This document shows, one piece after another, positions 15,196-23,567 of a stretch of 41,409 nucleotides of DNA. The translations under genes were made by a program, and so were the position numbers. How positions within the stretch are numbered: position 1 is the stretch's first letter; each line of letters opens with the position of its first letter. The notes below the pieces were generated by a model. The model saw only the letters and a program-made list of their open reading frames with translations, ran no database searches and was not told the DNA's origin. Origin of the DNA: Clostridia bacterium (GTDB taxonomy: Bacteria; Bacillota; Clostridia; Christensenellales; Aristaeellaceae); contig JAFYLS010000066.1 of NCBI GenBank assembly GCA_017550035.1, positions 1 through 41,409 on the forward strand, written 5' to 3'.

Positions 15196-16022
15196 CCATC
15201 CGCGCATTGATCAGGGAAGGCGAAATGCTGCTTGCACAAAAGCAGATGCTTTCCCCCAAACTGGACAGCGAATATCTCTTAGCCGAGGCACTCCATGTGC
15301 CCCGGCTCAACTTGCTTTTGTCCCCCATGGATGAAGTGAGCGAAGAAGCGGAAAAGCACTACCGCAGTCTGCTCACCCGCCGCGCAAATCATGAACCGCT
15401 GCAGTACCTGTTGGGCACAGAGGACTTTTTCGGGCTCACCTTCCGCGTAACGCCCCATGTGCTCATCCCCCGCGCCGATACCGAAACGCTGTGTGAAAAA
15501 GCGCTGGAAGTGCTGCCCGAAAACGGTCGGGTGCTGGACCTTTGCACCGGCTCCGGCGCGCTGGCCACCGCCATTGCCCATACCCGGAAGGACGCCCGCG
15601 TTTCTGCCTCCGATTTAAGCACGGACGCGCTGATGATCGCTCAGGAAAATGCCGCAAGCAATCACGTGCATGTCACGTTTTACCAGGGGGACCTGTTTGA
15701 GCCCCTTGCTGGACTCGCCTTTGATGTGATTGTATCCAACCCGCCTTATATTTCCGGGAAAGATATGCCGCTTCTTCAGCCGGAAGTGAAAAAAGAGCCC
15801 GAAATGGCGCTGTACGGAGGCGAAGACGGTTTGGATTTTTACCGGCGCATTGTGCAGGAAGCGCCGCAGCACCTTTCGGAAAACGGCTGGCTGTGCCTTG
15901 AAATAGGCGATACACAGGCGCCTGACGTGATGGCGCTGATGGCAGAGGATTTTGAAATGATCGCATGCTTTCAGGACCTGAGCGGGCGTGACCGCGTGGT
16001 GCGGGGAAGGCGGAAAAAATGA
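15192..16022 (+). CDS. prmC: Release factor glutamine methyltransferase
   Basis: Methylates the Gln of the GGQ motif in RF1 and RF2, using S-adenosylmethionine, in the cytoplasm. 276 residues. The N-terminal helical substrate-binding part (residues 1-80) includes [14 protein letters not shown]. The methyltransferase fold follows, with [21 protein letters not shown] (cofactor loop) and VSNPPYIS (the NPPY motif that holds the glutamine). The start overlaps the DUF1385 stop by four bases, and its stop overlaps the start of its substrate gene prfA by four bases. This tight overlap implies translational coupling across the three genes. Confidence 0.97.
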   Translation: MTIRALIREGEMLLAQKQMLSPKLDSEYLLAEALHVPRLNLLLSPMDEVSEEAEKHYRSLLTRRANHEPLQYLLGTEDFFGLTFRVTPHVLIPRADTETLCEKALEVLPENGRVLDLCTGSGALATAIAHTRKDARVSASDLSTDALMIAQENAASNHVHVTFYQGDLFEPLAGLAFDVIVSNPPYISGKDMPLLQPEVKKEPEMALYGGEDGLDFYRRIVQEAPQHLSENGWLCLEIGDTQAPDVMALMAEDFEMIACFQDLSGRDRVVRGRRKK

Positions 16023-17092
16023 TGATCGAAAACCAGTTTTACGCCCTGCAGGCACGGTATGAAGAACTGCTCACCGCATCCGAGCAGAACGATGTGGTCA
16101 CAGACATTCAGCTGTTCCGTCGCATTCAGAAGGAATTGAACGAACTTTCTCCCAAAGTGGACGCATGGAAGCGCTATCAGCAGCTGGAAGCAAGCATTCA
16201 GCAGGCCAAAGATATGCGCGGCGATCCCGACCTTGGGGATATGGCGGAAGAAGAACTGAAGGAACTGCTGCCCCTCAAGGAAGAGATGCAGCATCAATTG
16301 AAGCTGCTGCTCATTCCCCGTGATCCGGACGATGACCGCAACGTAGTCATCGAAGTGCGTCCCGGCGCAGGCGGCGATGAAGCGGCTCTGTTTGCAGGTT
16401 TGCTTGTGCGCATGTACCAGCGCTATGCCGAACGCAATAAAATGCGTTTTGAAAGCGTGTCCTTGACGGATACCGAATTAGGCGGCGTAAAGGAAGCTGT
16501 GTTCACCCTGTCCGGGAACGACGCCTTTTCCCGTCTGAAGTTCGAAAGCGGTGTGCACCGTATCCAGCGTGTGCCGGTTACCGAAGCCGGCGGCCGCATT
16601 CACACCTCCACCGCCACGGTGGCTGTACTGCCCGAAGCCGAGGACGTGGAAGTAAACATTGACCCCGCCGACGTGCGCATCGACACCTACCGCGCTTCCG
16701 GTCACGGCGGTCAGTATATCAACCGAACGGACTCTGCCGTACGTCTGACCCACATGCCCACCGGTCTGGTGGTCACCTGTCAGGACGAAAAAAGCCAGCT
16801 CAAGAATAAGGAAAAAGCTTTCAAAGTCCTTAAATCCCGCCTGTACGATCTGTACCGCCGGGAAAAAGAAGCCGCCTATGCAGAAAACCGCCGCGCTCAG
16901 GTGGGTACAGGCGAACGCAATGAGCGTATCCGCACCTATAATTTCCCGCAGGGCCGGGTGACCGACCACCGCGTCAACCTGACACTGTATAAAATCGACG
17001 CCGTGATGGACGGCGAACTCAACGAGATCATCGACGCGCTGGCGCTGAACGAACAGGAAGAAAAACTGCGCCGGCTGGACGAAAACATGTAA
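16019..17092 (+). CDS. prfA: Peptide chain release factor 1
   Basis: Recognises UAA and UAG and triggers peptide release. 357 residues, standard length. Codon-recognition PVT lies in [15 protein letters not shown] and the catalytic GGQ in [25 protein letters not shown] opens domain 3. The PVT form replaces the PAT tripeptide, as in many Firmicutes. The ATG overlaps prmC; a second ATG three bases on cannot be excluded. The GGQ glutamine is the target of PrmC encoded just upstream. Confidence 0.97.
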   Translation: MMIENQFYALQARYEELLTASEQNDVVTDIQLFRRIQKELNELSPKVDAWKRYQQLEASIQQAKDMRGDPDLGDMAEEELKELLPLKEEMQHQLKLLLIPRDPDDDRNVVIEVRPGAGGDEAALFAGLLVRMYQRYAERNKMRFESVSLTDTELGGVKEAVFTLSGNDAFSRLKFESGVHRIQRVPVTEAGGRIHTSTATVAVLPEAEDVEVNIDPADVRIDTYRASGHGGQYINRTDSAVRLTHMPTGLVVTCQDEKSQLKNKEKAFKVLKSRLYDLYRREKEAAYAENRRAQVGTGERNERIRTYNFPQGRVTDHRVNLTLYKIDAVMDGELNEIIDALALNEQEEKLRRLDENM

Positions 17093-17106
17093 AGGAGCCT
17101 GAAGCA

Positions 17107-17556
17107 ATGCGTGCAGTCGTACAGCGGGTAACCAACGCCCATGTAACCTCAAACGGCGAAATGGCCGGTCAGATTCAACAGGGACTGATGGTATTGTTGG
17201 GCGTAGAAGCAGGCGACACTGAAAAGGACGCCGTGTATATGGCAGGCAAGATCGTCAAACTCCGCATTTTTGAAGATGAGAACGAAAAAATGAACCTGTC
17301 CGTCAAGGACGTACAGGGCGACGTACTGTGCGTAAGCCAGTTTACCCTGCTTGGCGATACCCGGGGCCAGAACCGCCCGGGATTCACCAAGGCAGAATCC
17401 CCCGCCCGCGCAGATGAACTTTACGAACTGACCTGTGCAGAAATGCGCAAGCTGGGTGTCAAAGTGGAAACCGGCGTGTTCCGCACCCATATGCAGGTGC
17501 ACCTTATCAACGACGGCCCGGTCACATTGCTGCTGGATTCCCGCAAAACCTTCTGA
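17107..17556 (+). CDS. dtd: D-aminoacyl-tRNA deacylase
   Basis: Hydrolyses D-amino acids (and glycine) mischarged on tRNA, a proofreading step in translation. 149 residues, standard length. MRAVVQRVTNAHV opens the chain, SQFTLLGDTRGQNRPGF carries the active-site SQFTL motif, and NDGPVTLLLDS carries the cross-subunit Gly-Pro motif that excludes L-aminoacyl groups. It acts as a homodimer. It starts 14 bases after prfA with an AAAGGAG site, so it is part of the same operon. Confidence 0.96.
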   Translation: MRAVVQRVTNAHVTSNGEMAGQIQQGLMVLLGVEAGDTEKDAVYMAGKIVKLRIFEDENEKMNLSVKDVQGDVLCVSQFTLLGDTRGQNRPGFTKAESPARADELYELTCAEMRKLGVKVETGVFRTHMQVHLINDGPVTLLLDSRKTF

Positions 17557-17569
17557 GGATTTGAACGCC

Positions 17570-18187
17570 ATGCATATTGAACACCTGATTCTGGGGCCGC
17601 TGCACACCAACTGCTATATCGTTTCCCCGGAAGAAAACAGCCCCTATGTGCTGGTCATTGACCCCGCAGACGAACCCGCAAAACTCCTTTCCCACATCGG
17701 CGAAAGAAAAGTCAGTGCTGTTTTGCTGACTCACGGGCACTTTGACCACACCGGCGCGCTGAGCCATCTGGCAGATGCCCCCATTGTGATCCATGAAAAA
17801 GATGCCTGTTTTCTGACAGACAAACATCTGGGCAGCGGCGGCTTTGACTACATTCCCTACGAGATTCGCCCTGCAGCCACCCATCCCGTAAAAAACGGGG
17901 AGGAGCTGCGCTTTGCCGGATTTGATAACCTGCCCGTACACGTGCTGCACACCCCGGGACACACGCCCGGTTCCTGTGTATACAGGATGGAGGACAGCTC
18001 CGGAAAGTATTATTTTACCGGCGACACCCTGTTCAAACAGGGTTATGGGCGGTTTGACCTTCCAGGCGGGGATGCCAATCAGCTCTTTACATCGCTGCAA
18101 ATGCTCCTTACTTGCCCGGAAGATGCCATTGTATATCCCGGTCACGGCGAAAGTACCACCCTTTCCCATGAAAGAGGCATGCTATGA
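17570..18187 (+). CDS. MBL-fold metal hydrolase, glyoxalase II-like
   Basis: A 205-residue metallo-beta-lactamase-fold protein of the hydroxyacylglutathione hydrolase-like group (B. subtilis YqgX-like), cytoplasmic. The binuclear metal site is visible as THGHFDHTGA (HxHxDH), HTPGHTPGSC and FTGDTLF, with a C-terminal PGHGEST. The substrate is not known; thioester hydrolysis is typical. It begins 13 bases after dtd with a weak GAGG site and overlaps hemZ by four bases (ATGA). The same dtd-MBL-hemZ order is common in Clostridia. Confidence 0.9.
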   Translation: MHIEHLILGPLHTNCYIVSPEENSPYVLVIDPADEPAKLLSHIGERKVSAVLLTHGHFDHTGALSHLADAPIVIHEKDACFLTDKHLGSGGFDYIPYEIRPAATHPVKNGEELRFAGFDNLPVHVLHTPGHTPGSCVYRMEDSSGKYYFTGDTLFKQGYGRFDLPGGDANQLFTSLQMLLTCPEDAIVYPGHGESTTLSHERGML

Positions 18188-19647
18188 AAGTTTCTGTATT
18201 TACCTGCACGCCGCAGTTTGAAAACGATTTGATGGATGCGGTACGCATCTTTATCGGCAGTGCGGAAACACTGTCGCAGGAAGAGGGCGGCGATATCACG
18301 TTGCACCATACCGAAGAAACACAGGGCAATACACGCATTTGCCATGTGACTATTACCGGTCAATATGCAGGCAGCGCCACCCGCGAGGAAGAAATCCTTG
18401 CAGACCCTCTGCTGGATAAGCGCATGCATAAACGGCAGCTTAAAAACTGCGCCTATGAAGTGATGAAGAAGGCCACCGCCTTCCATCCGCCCTGGGGCTC
18501 GCTGACGGGCATCCGCCCCACCCGGCTTTTGTATATGGACCTTCAAAAAGGCCATACATTGGAAAAAGCCCGAGAAAACCTGATGCGTTCCTTTGATACC
18601 CAAAGCGAAAAGGCAGACCTGCTGTGCGACGTGGTGCGCACCCAGCAAACACTGCCCGACCAGAAGGACGGAGAAATCGACCTGTACATCGGTATCCCCT
18701 TCTGCGTAAGTCGGTGTGCCTACTGCTCTTTCCTCAGCGGTGAAGTAGGCAACGGAAAAATGCTTTCCCCCTATGCGGAAGCATTGAATAAAGAAATTCA
18801 CGCAACCATTGATATGGTAGCCCGCTACAACCTGAAACCCCGCGCCTTCTATATGGGCGGCGGCACCCCCACCTCTCTGTCTGCGCCGCTGCTGGAAGAA
18901 GTTTTATCCGCTGCACAGCCATTGCTGCGCCAATGCCGGGAGATCACCGTGGAAGCAGGCCGTCCCGATACTATTGACGAAGACAAACTGCGCGTGATTT
19001 TTAACGCCGGTACCCACCGCATTTCCGTCAATCCCCAAACCATGCACGACGAAACGCTGGAGCGCATCGGCCGCAAACACACCTGCAAGCAGACGGAAGA
19101 AGCTTACGCGCTGGCCCGTAAAGTAGGGTTCAAGGACATCAATATGGACCTGATCGCCGGTCTGCCTGGCGAAAATCCGGACATGTTCAGACAAACGCTG
19201 GGCTGGCTGAGCGCCCTTTCTCCCGAAAGCATGACTGTGCATACACTGTGCATCAAGCGCAGCAGCCTGCTGCATTTGTGGGAACATGTGCTGCCGGGCG
19301 GCGACATGGTTGCAGACATGGTGCGCATGGGCCGCGAAGAAGCCCGAAAAAAAGGCATGCAGCCCTACTACCTGTACCGCCAGAAATACATGGCCGGCAA
19401 TCTGGAAAACGTGGGCTATGCCCTGCCCGGCTGCGAAAGCCTGTACAACATCGGCATGATGGAAGAAACCGCCAATGTGCTGGCCATGGGCGCAGGCGCC
19501 ATTTCCAAGCGTGTCAATACAGAAAGCGGCCTGATTCGACGGGCGCCCAATGTAAGCAACATTGAACAATATATCGAGCGTGTGGATGAAATGATTCTGC
19601 GCAAACAGCAACTGCTTGCCGAAAACCTGTTTACAGAAAGGAATTGA
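18184..19647 (+). CDS. hemZ: HemZ, oxygen-independent coproporphyrinogen III oxidase-like radical SAM protein
   Basis: 487 residues. The N-terminal 160 residues are specific to HemZ. The radical SAM domain starts at IGIPFCVSRCAYCSF with the CxxxCxxC that binds a 4Fe-4S cluster. YMGGGTPTSL (SAM-binding GGE-like segment), VNPQTMHDETLERIGRKH and DLIAGLPGE follow, as in HemN/HemZ. HemZ is found in Firmicutes, and its contribution to anaerobic haem synthesis is debated. No other haem-synthesis gene is present here, so it may act on another substrate. It overlaps the MBL hydrolase gene by four bases and is followed after six bases by psuG. Confidence 0.9.
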   Translation: MKVSVFTCTPQFENDLMDAVRIFIGSAETLSQEEGGDITLHHTEETQGNTRICHVTITGQYAGSATREEEILADPLLDKRMHKRQLKNCAYEVMKKATAFHPPWGSLTGIRPTRLLYMDLQKGHTLEKARENLMRSFDTQSEKADLLCDVVRTQQTLPDQKDGEIDLYIGIPFCVSRCAYCSFLSGEVGNGKMLSPYAEALNKEIHATIDMVARYNLKPRAFYMGGGTPTSLSAPLLEEVLSAAQPLLRQCREITVEAGRPDTIDEDKLRVIFNAGTHRISVNPQTMHDETLERIGRKHTCKQTEEAYALARKVGFKDINMDLIAGLPGENPDMFRQTLGWLSALSPESMTVHTLCIKRSSLLHLWEHVLPGGDMVADMVRMGREEARKKGMQPYYLYRQKYMAGNLENVGYALPGCESLYNIGMMEETANVLAMGAGAISKRVNTESGLIRRAPNVSNIEQYIERVDEMILRKQQLLAENLFTERN

Positions 19648-19653
19648 AGTATC

Positions 19654-20562
19654 ATGTACGAAAACATCCTGAAGATTTCCCCCAAGGTCAAAGCCGCATT
19701 GGAAGCCGGCAAACCTGTTATTGCATTGGAAAGCACCATCATCAGCCACGGCATGCCCTACCCCCAGAATGTGGAAACGGCCCTGCGCTGTGAAGAAATG
19801 GCCCGCAAAAACGGCGCCGAACCCGCCACCATCGCCGTCATTGGCGGCAAGCTCTGCGCCGGTCTTACCGAAGAAGAAATCGATTATCTGGGCCGTGAAG
19901 GCACCAAGGTGACCAAGGCTTCCCGCCGCGATCTGCCCATGCTGATCGCCAAAAAGGCGGACGGCGCCACCACCGTTGCCGCCACCATGATCATCGCCGC
20001 CATGGCGGGCATCAAGGTATTCGCCACCGGCGGCATTGGCGGCGTGCATCGCGGCGCTGAAACCACCATGGATATCTCCGCCGATCTGGAAGAAATGGCG
20101 CAGACCCCTGTAGCCGTGGTTTGCGCAGGCGCCAAATCCATTCTGGATCTGGGCCTGACGCTGGAATATCTGGAAACCAAGGGCGTGCCCGTGCTGGGCT
20201 ACAAGACCAAGGAGCTGCCCGCCTTCTACACTCCCCACAGCGGTTTTGCCGTAGACTACCGCCTCGACACCCCCGAAGAATTCGCAGCTGCCATCAGCGC
20301 TCAGCGCGAAATGGGCTATCCCGGCGGCATGCTGATCACCAACCCCATTCCCGAAGAATTCGCCATGCCCAAGGACGTGATCGATTCTGCTATTGAACGC
20401 GCCCTGAAGGAAGCCGACGAGCAGGGCATCAAGGGCAAGGAAACCACGCCCTTCCTGCTGGCCCGCGTGTGCGAACTGACCGGCGGCGACAGCCTGGCCA
20501 GCAACATCCAGCTGGTGCTGAATAACGTGCGCCTGGCTGCCCAGATCGCCGCTGCCATGTAA
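19654..20562 (+). CDS. psuG: Pseudouridine-5'-phosphate glycosidase
   Basis: Cleaves pseudouridine 5'-phosphate to uracil and ribose 5-phosphate, in the cytoplasm. 302 residues, standard length. VIALESTIISHGMPYP is the N-terminal family motif. GGIGGVHRGAETTMDISADL and CAGAKSILDLG follow; in E. coli PsuG the catalytic Lys lies in the latter motif. The Mn ligand region is in the early C-terminal half. The kinase that supplies its substrate (psuK) is probably the gene at 35555, 15 kb away, so the pathway is split. The gene ends the hemZ operon and is followed by a terminator. Confidence 0.96.
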   Translation: MYENILKISPKVKAALEAGKPVIALESTIISHGMPYPQNVETALRCEEMARKNGAEPATIAVIGGKLCAGLTEEEIDYLGREGTKVTKASRRDLPMLIAKKADGATTVAATMIIAAMAGIKVFATGGIGGVHRGAETTMDISADLEEMAQTPVAVVCAGAKSILDLGLTLEYLETKGVPVLGYKTKELPAFYTPHSGFAVDYRLDTPEEFAAAISAQREMGYPGGMLITNPIPEEFAMPKDVIDSAIERALKEADEQGIKGKETTPFLLARVCELTGGDSLASNIQLVLNNVRLAAQIAAAM

Positions 20563-20586
20563 CGAACGCCTGCCCCTTGGGGCATC

Positions 20587-20620
20587 AAAAAAAGCATCCG
20601 GTTTTTTCCGGATGCTTTTT
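20587..20620. terminator. Bidirectional terminator between psuG and a convergent gene
   Basis: GCATCCGG (20594-20601) pairs with CCGGATGC (20608-20615) with an A run before and a T run after, so it can end transcripts from both strands. Confidence 0.9.
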
Positions 20621-20639
20621 GTTTGCTTGGAAGCTGTTT

Positions 20640-21440
20640 TTACTGCGTGATTTCGTGGCCCAGTTTGTCATACAGGGTAATATCCGCCGTGCCGTCCTCA
20701 TGATAGACCAGCACCTCGGACAGGTAATTGTAGTAGTTGCCGCTGTCATCGCCCACGGTATACAGCTTTTCAATGGCAAGACGATCCTTTTCATAGCGGC
20801 GCTCGGCCAGATAGTTGCCGTTGTCGTCGTATTCAAAGCGCCATTCCGCCATCAGTTCGTTGCCGTCATAATATTCACGGACGCCCACCAGCCCAATGGC
20901 ATTGCGGATCGTTTTGCAGGTGTAGTGATAGACCTGGGTGCCGTCGGCAAGGTACTTGCTTTCCGCCAGCACGTCGGCTTCTACATTCATCGTCTGCACG
21001 ATGTAGCTGCCGTCTTCAAAATACTCAATGAATTCCTTGGGGAAAAGGGGAGAGCTATCCATCCCTTCCCAGGTTTCCCTGTCGTAGCTGAACGCGTATT
21101 TGAGCACGCCGTCGATATAGACCTTTTCAGAAAGCCAGCTGTGGTCAATTTCATATTCGCGCTCGACGTACATATCAAACACCCACGTTCCGTCGGCAAG
21201 ATAGGTGCGGCTCAGCTGCGTATCTCCGTATTCATTGTACGTGGTTACATAAATCACTTCTCCGTCCCCGTAGACATCGGCGCCGCACACGGTGCAGTGG
21301 TTATATTCATCCATTTCATGGGCTTCGGGGGCATTGCCTTCCTGCCAGTGGCTGGTAAGATCCACCTGCCAGACATCCTCTGCCGCAGCCGCAGACAGCA
21401 GCATCAGCAACGCCAAACCAATAAACACCAGTTTCTTCAT
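20640..21440 (-). CDS. Secreted protein with repetitive DGT-type segments
   Basis: A 266-residue protein with a signal peptide (MKKLVFIGLALLMLLSAAAA). Mature sequence begins around EDVWQVDL and has HCTVCG early, a lone CxxC pair. The rest is short beta-strand repeats with phrases such as TYLADGTWVFD, KYLADGTQVYHYT and EYDDNGNYLAERRYE. They recall YD/MORN-type strand repeats, but I could not assign a family. The start at 21440 follows AAAAAAAGGAG. The gene starts 22 bases after the yabO stop and so is probably co-transcribed with it; the link to yabO function is unclear. It is bounded downstream by a bidirectional terminator. Confidence 0.72.
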   Translation of the reverse strand: MKKLVFIGLALLMLLSAAAAEDVWQVDLTSHWQEGNAPEAHEMDEYNHCTVCGADVYGDGEVIYVTTYNEYGDTQLSRTYLADGTWVFDMYVEREYEIDHSWLSEKVYIDGVLKYAFSYDRETWEGMDSSPLFPKEFIEYFEDGSYIVQTMNVEADVLAESKYLADGTQVYHYTCKTIRNAIGLVGVREYYDGNELMAEWRFEYDDNGNYLAERRYEKDRLAIEKLYTVGDDSGNYYNYLSEVLVYHEDGTADITLYDKLGHEITQ

Positions 21441-21462
21441 CGTTTTTCTCCTTTTTTTGACA

Positions 21463-21735
21463 TCAGTTGCGTTCTTTCAGTACCTCAGGATCTTCTTCCA
21501 GCACCTTGTACATGAGCGCGGCTTCTTCCTTGCGTACCACCTCACGCACGTCGGTGATCTGGTAACGGCCCACCCGGTTGCCAAAGCGGATTTCCAGCAC
21601 ATCGCCTTCCTTCACCTCGGCGCCGGCCTTGGCCACTTTGCCGGAAATGGTGACGCGGCCGCCGTCGCAGGCTTCCTTGGCCACCGTGCGGCGCTTGATG
21701 ATACGGCTTACCTTCAAAAACTTATCCAGACGCAT
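21463..21735 (-). CDS. rqcP: RqcP-like S4-domain RNA-binding protein (YabO)
   Basis: A 90-residue S4-domain protein very like B. subtilis RqcP/YabO. MRLDKFLKVSRIIKRRTVAKEA, GRVTISGKVAKAGAEVK and GDVLEIRFGNR form the S4 fold, and the C-terminal region has KKEEA-type charges. In B. subtilis it works with RqcH in ribosome-associated quality control, adding alanine tails to stalled chains. Start ATG 21735 is preferred over ATG 21756 or 21759, because TTGGAGG lies just before it. Gene order yabM-yabN-hup-yabO matches Firmicutes. The usual downstream yabP/yabQ are absent here and a secreted protein gene takes their place. Confidence 0.92.
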   Translation of the reverse strand: MRLDKFLKVSRIIKRRTVAKEACDGGRVTISGKVAKAGAEVKEGDVLEIRFGNRVGRYQITDVREVVRKEEAALMYKVLEEDPEVLKERN

Positions 21736-21785
21736 AAACAAAACCTCCAAATACATCAAATATGCTATACAAACATCCGTATACA

Positions 21786-21811
21786 GAAAAAGCGCCCGTC
21801 AAGCGGGCGCT
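21786..21811 (-). terminator. Terminator of hup
   Basis: On the minus strand, AGCGCCCG and CGGGCGCT arms (21791-21798 / 21804-21811) precede a T run (21791-21787). It lies after the hup stop and could limit read-through into yabO. Confidence 0.9.
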
Positions 21812-21823
21812 GATGAAAACAAA

Positions 21824-22099
21824 TTAGCCGTTGACGGCATCCTTCAGAGCCTTGCCGGCCTTGAAAGCGGGGGTCTTGCTGGCTTCCACCTTGATTTCTT
21901 CGCCGGTGCGGGGATTGCGGGCCACGCGGGCGGGACGTTCCTTGGCTTCGAAGGTGCCAAAGCCAACCAGGGCAACCTTGTCACCGGCCTTCAGAGCTTC
22001 GGTGATAGTTTCAACAACAGCGTTCAGAGCCTTTTCGGCGTCCTTCTTGCTCAGTTCGGTCTTCGCGGCCAGGGCGGCGACGAGTTCGGTCTTATTCAT
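21824..22099 (-). CDS. hup: HU family DNA-binding protein
   Basis: A 91-residue nucleoid protein that bends and compacts DNA as a dimer. [22 protein letters not shown] is the N-terminal helix pair, [24 protein letters not shown] includes the DNA-embracing beta arm with the RNPRTG tip and its intercalating Pro, and [15 protein letters not shown] ends the chain. It follows GGAGG 9 bases before its ATG. A consensus-like promoter lies in the 3' end of yabN (22172-22199), and a strong terminator follows, so it can be expressed as a single gene within the yabM-yabO block. Confidence 0.97.
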   Translation of the reverse strand: MNKTELVAALAAKTELSKKDAEKALNAVVETITEALKAGDKVALVGFGTFEAKERPARVARNPRTGEEIKVEASKTPAFKAGKALKDAVNG

Positions 22100-22142
22100 G
22101 ATGATTCCTCCATTTATTTCGAAAATTCATGTTTGCTCCGGC

Positions 22143-23567
22143 TTATTCGGAGTCGTGCTTGATACTATCCCAGTATACATCCATTTCAGAAATTGTCAAG
22201 TCTTTAAGCGCTTTTCCATCCCTCAAAACCGCATTTTCCATGCGTTCAAAGCGACGGACGAACTTTTCGGTAGCACGCATCAGCGCCATTTCACTGCCTA
22301 CGCCGGAAAGCCTGGCTGCATTGACGCAGGAGAAGAAAAGATCCCCCACCTCTTCCTCCAGATGGTCTCGGTTTCCTTCCTCCAGCGCCTGACGAACTTC
22401 CCGAGCTTCTTCCTCCACCTTCTTCAGCGCATCCCGGGGATCATCCCAGTCAAAGCCCACCTGACGGGCCTTCTTCTGCACCTTTTCGGCGCGCATGAGA
22501 GGCGGCAGACCACGGGACACGTCGTTCAGCACCTGGCTCTGGGTCGTAAAGCCGCGCTGCTCCTTCTTGATCTTTTCCCAATTGGCAACCACCGCTTCGG
22601 CATCCTCGCACACATCGGTGCCAAAGATATGGCGGTGGCGCTCGATCATCTTGCGGCAGATGTTGGTCGTGATCTCGCCCAGTTCCATGGTGCCCGTCTG
22701 ATCGCCGATATGGGCATGGAACACCACCTGCAAAAGTACGTCGCCCAGTTCGTCCGCCACATGCAGCCAGTCTTCGTCATCAATGGCGGCTGCCGTTTCA
22801 TAGGCTTCCTCGATGAGATCAGCACGGAGGCTCTGATGGGTCTGCTCCTTATCCCAGGGGCAGCCGTTTTCGCCGCGCAGGATCTCCATTACCCGCACCA
22901 GATCATAAAAATCGAATTTCTTTCGGAAAGTCAGTCCCACAGAAGGCAGCAGGAAGGCAACGGTATGGTCATACTTCTTCTGGCGGTCCATCTCTTCCAG
23001 CGTAATGGTTTCAAAGGTCCGCTCACCTTTTTCACAGGGAGGGAAGTACAACACAGGCTGCTCGGCATCGTACCACTTGAGCAGCTGCAGTTTACATTCG
23101 CCCATCAGCATTTTGGAATCGCATTCCAGAATCAGCAGCGGATTCTGAGTACCCGTCACCTGCAGGCTGCTGGCCGTCTGAATTTCTACCTTTTCCTGAG
23201 GCGCCGCGCTGAGGAAGGGGGACGCCAGAGAAACGCCGGGGATCACGCGGCACTGCACATGCTCGCACAGTTCGCGCACGGTTTCATCCGCAGCAGCGTC
23301 AAAAACGGCATAGCACAGGTTTTCTTCTGCCGCCATGGCCATCAGTTTTTCCGGGATCATGCCCGTCAATTCGTCAAAATCTTCGCAATCTTCATATAAG
23401 GCGTCCAGCGTTTCAAACGGAATCCCTTTTTCGGCCAGATATTCCGCTGCATCGCACCGGGCAGTGCGCAGCACCAGCTTTTCCGCCTTTTCCATGGTTT
23501 CCAAAGCGCCCAGCGTCAGATATTCACGACTGCCGGGGCCCAGAGAAACAACGGTTATCGATTTCAT
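22143..23567 (-). CDS. yabN: YabN-like tetrapyrrole methylase-domain / MazG nucleotide pyrophosphohydrolase fusion
   Basis: A 474-residue two-domain protein. Residues 1-220 are a tetrapyrrole-methylase-like fold beginning VVSLGPGSREYLTLGALE. The C-terminal part is a MazG domain with NGCPWDKEQTHQSLRADL and EEAYETAAAI, then ADELGDVLLQVVFHA, where EExxE and ExxD chelate Mg. A second MazG-type repeat lies in the last 100 residues (EEVGDLFFSCVNAARL). MazG hydrolyses non-canonical or excess NTPs and limits ppGpp in E. coli; the role of the methylase half in this fusion is not known. It overlaps the yabM stop by four bases (ATGA). Confidence 0.93.
   Translation of the reverse strand: MKSITVVSLGPGSREYLTLGALETMEKAEKLVLRTARCDAAEYLAEKGIPFETLDALYEDCEDFDELTGMIPEKLMAMAAEENLCYAVFDAAADETVRELCEHVQCRVIPGVSLASPFLSAAPQEKVEIQTASSLQVTGTQNPLLILECDSKMLMGECKLQLLKWYDAEQPVLYFPPCEKGERTFETITLEEMDRQKKYDHTVAFLLPSVGLTFRKKFDFYDLVRVMEILRGENGCPWDKEQTHQSLRADLIEEAYETAAAIDDEDWLHVADELGDVLLQVVFHAHIGDQTGTMELGEITTNICRKMIERHRHIFGTDVCEDAEAVVANWEKIKKEQRGFTTQSQVLNDVSRGLPPLMRAEKVQKKARQVGFDWDDPRDALKKVEEEAREVRQALEEGNRDHLEEEVGDLFFSCVNAARLSGVGSEMALMRATEKFVRRFERMENAVLRDGKALKDLTISEMDVYWDSIKHDSE
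22172..22199 (-). promoter_or_regulatory. Promoter of hup inside the yabN 3' end
   Basis: On the minus strand TTGACA (22199-22194) and TATACT (22177-22172) are 16 bp apart. The leader would be about 66 bases. Confidence 0.65.
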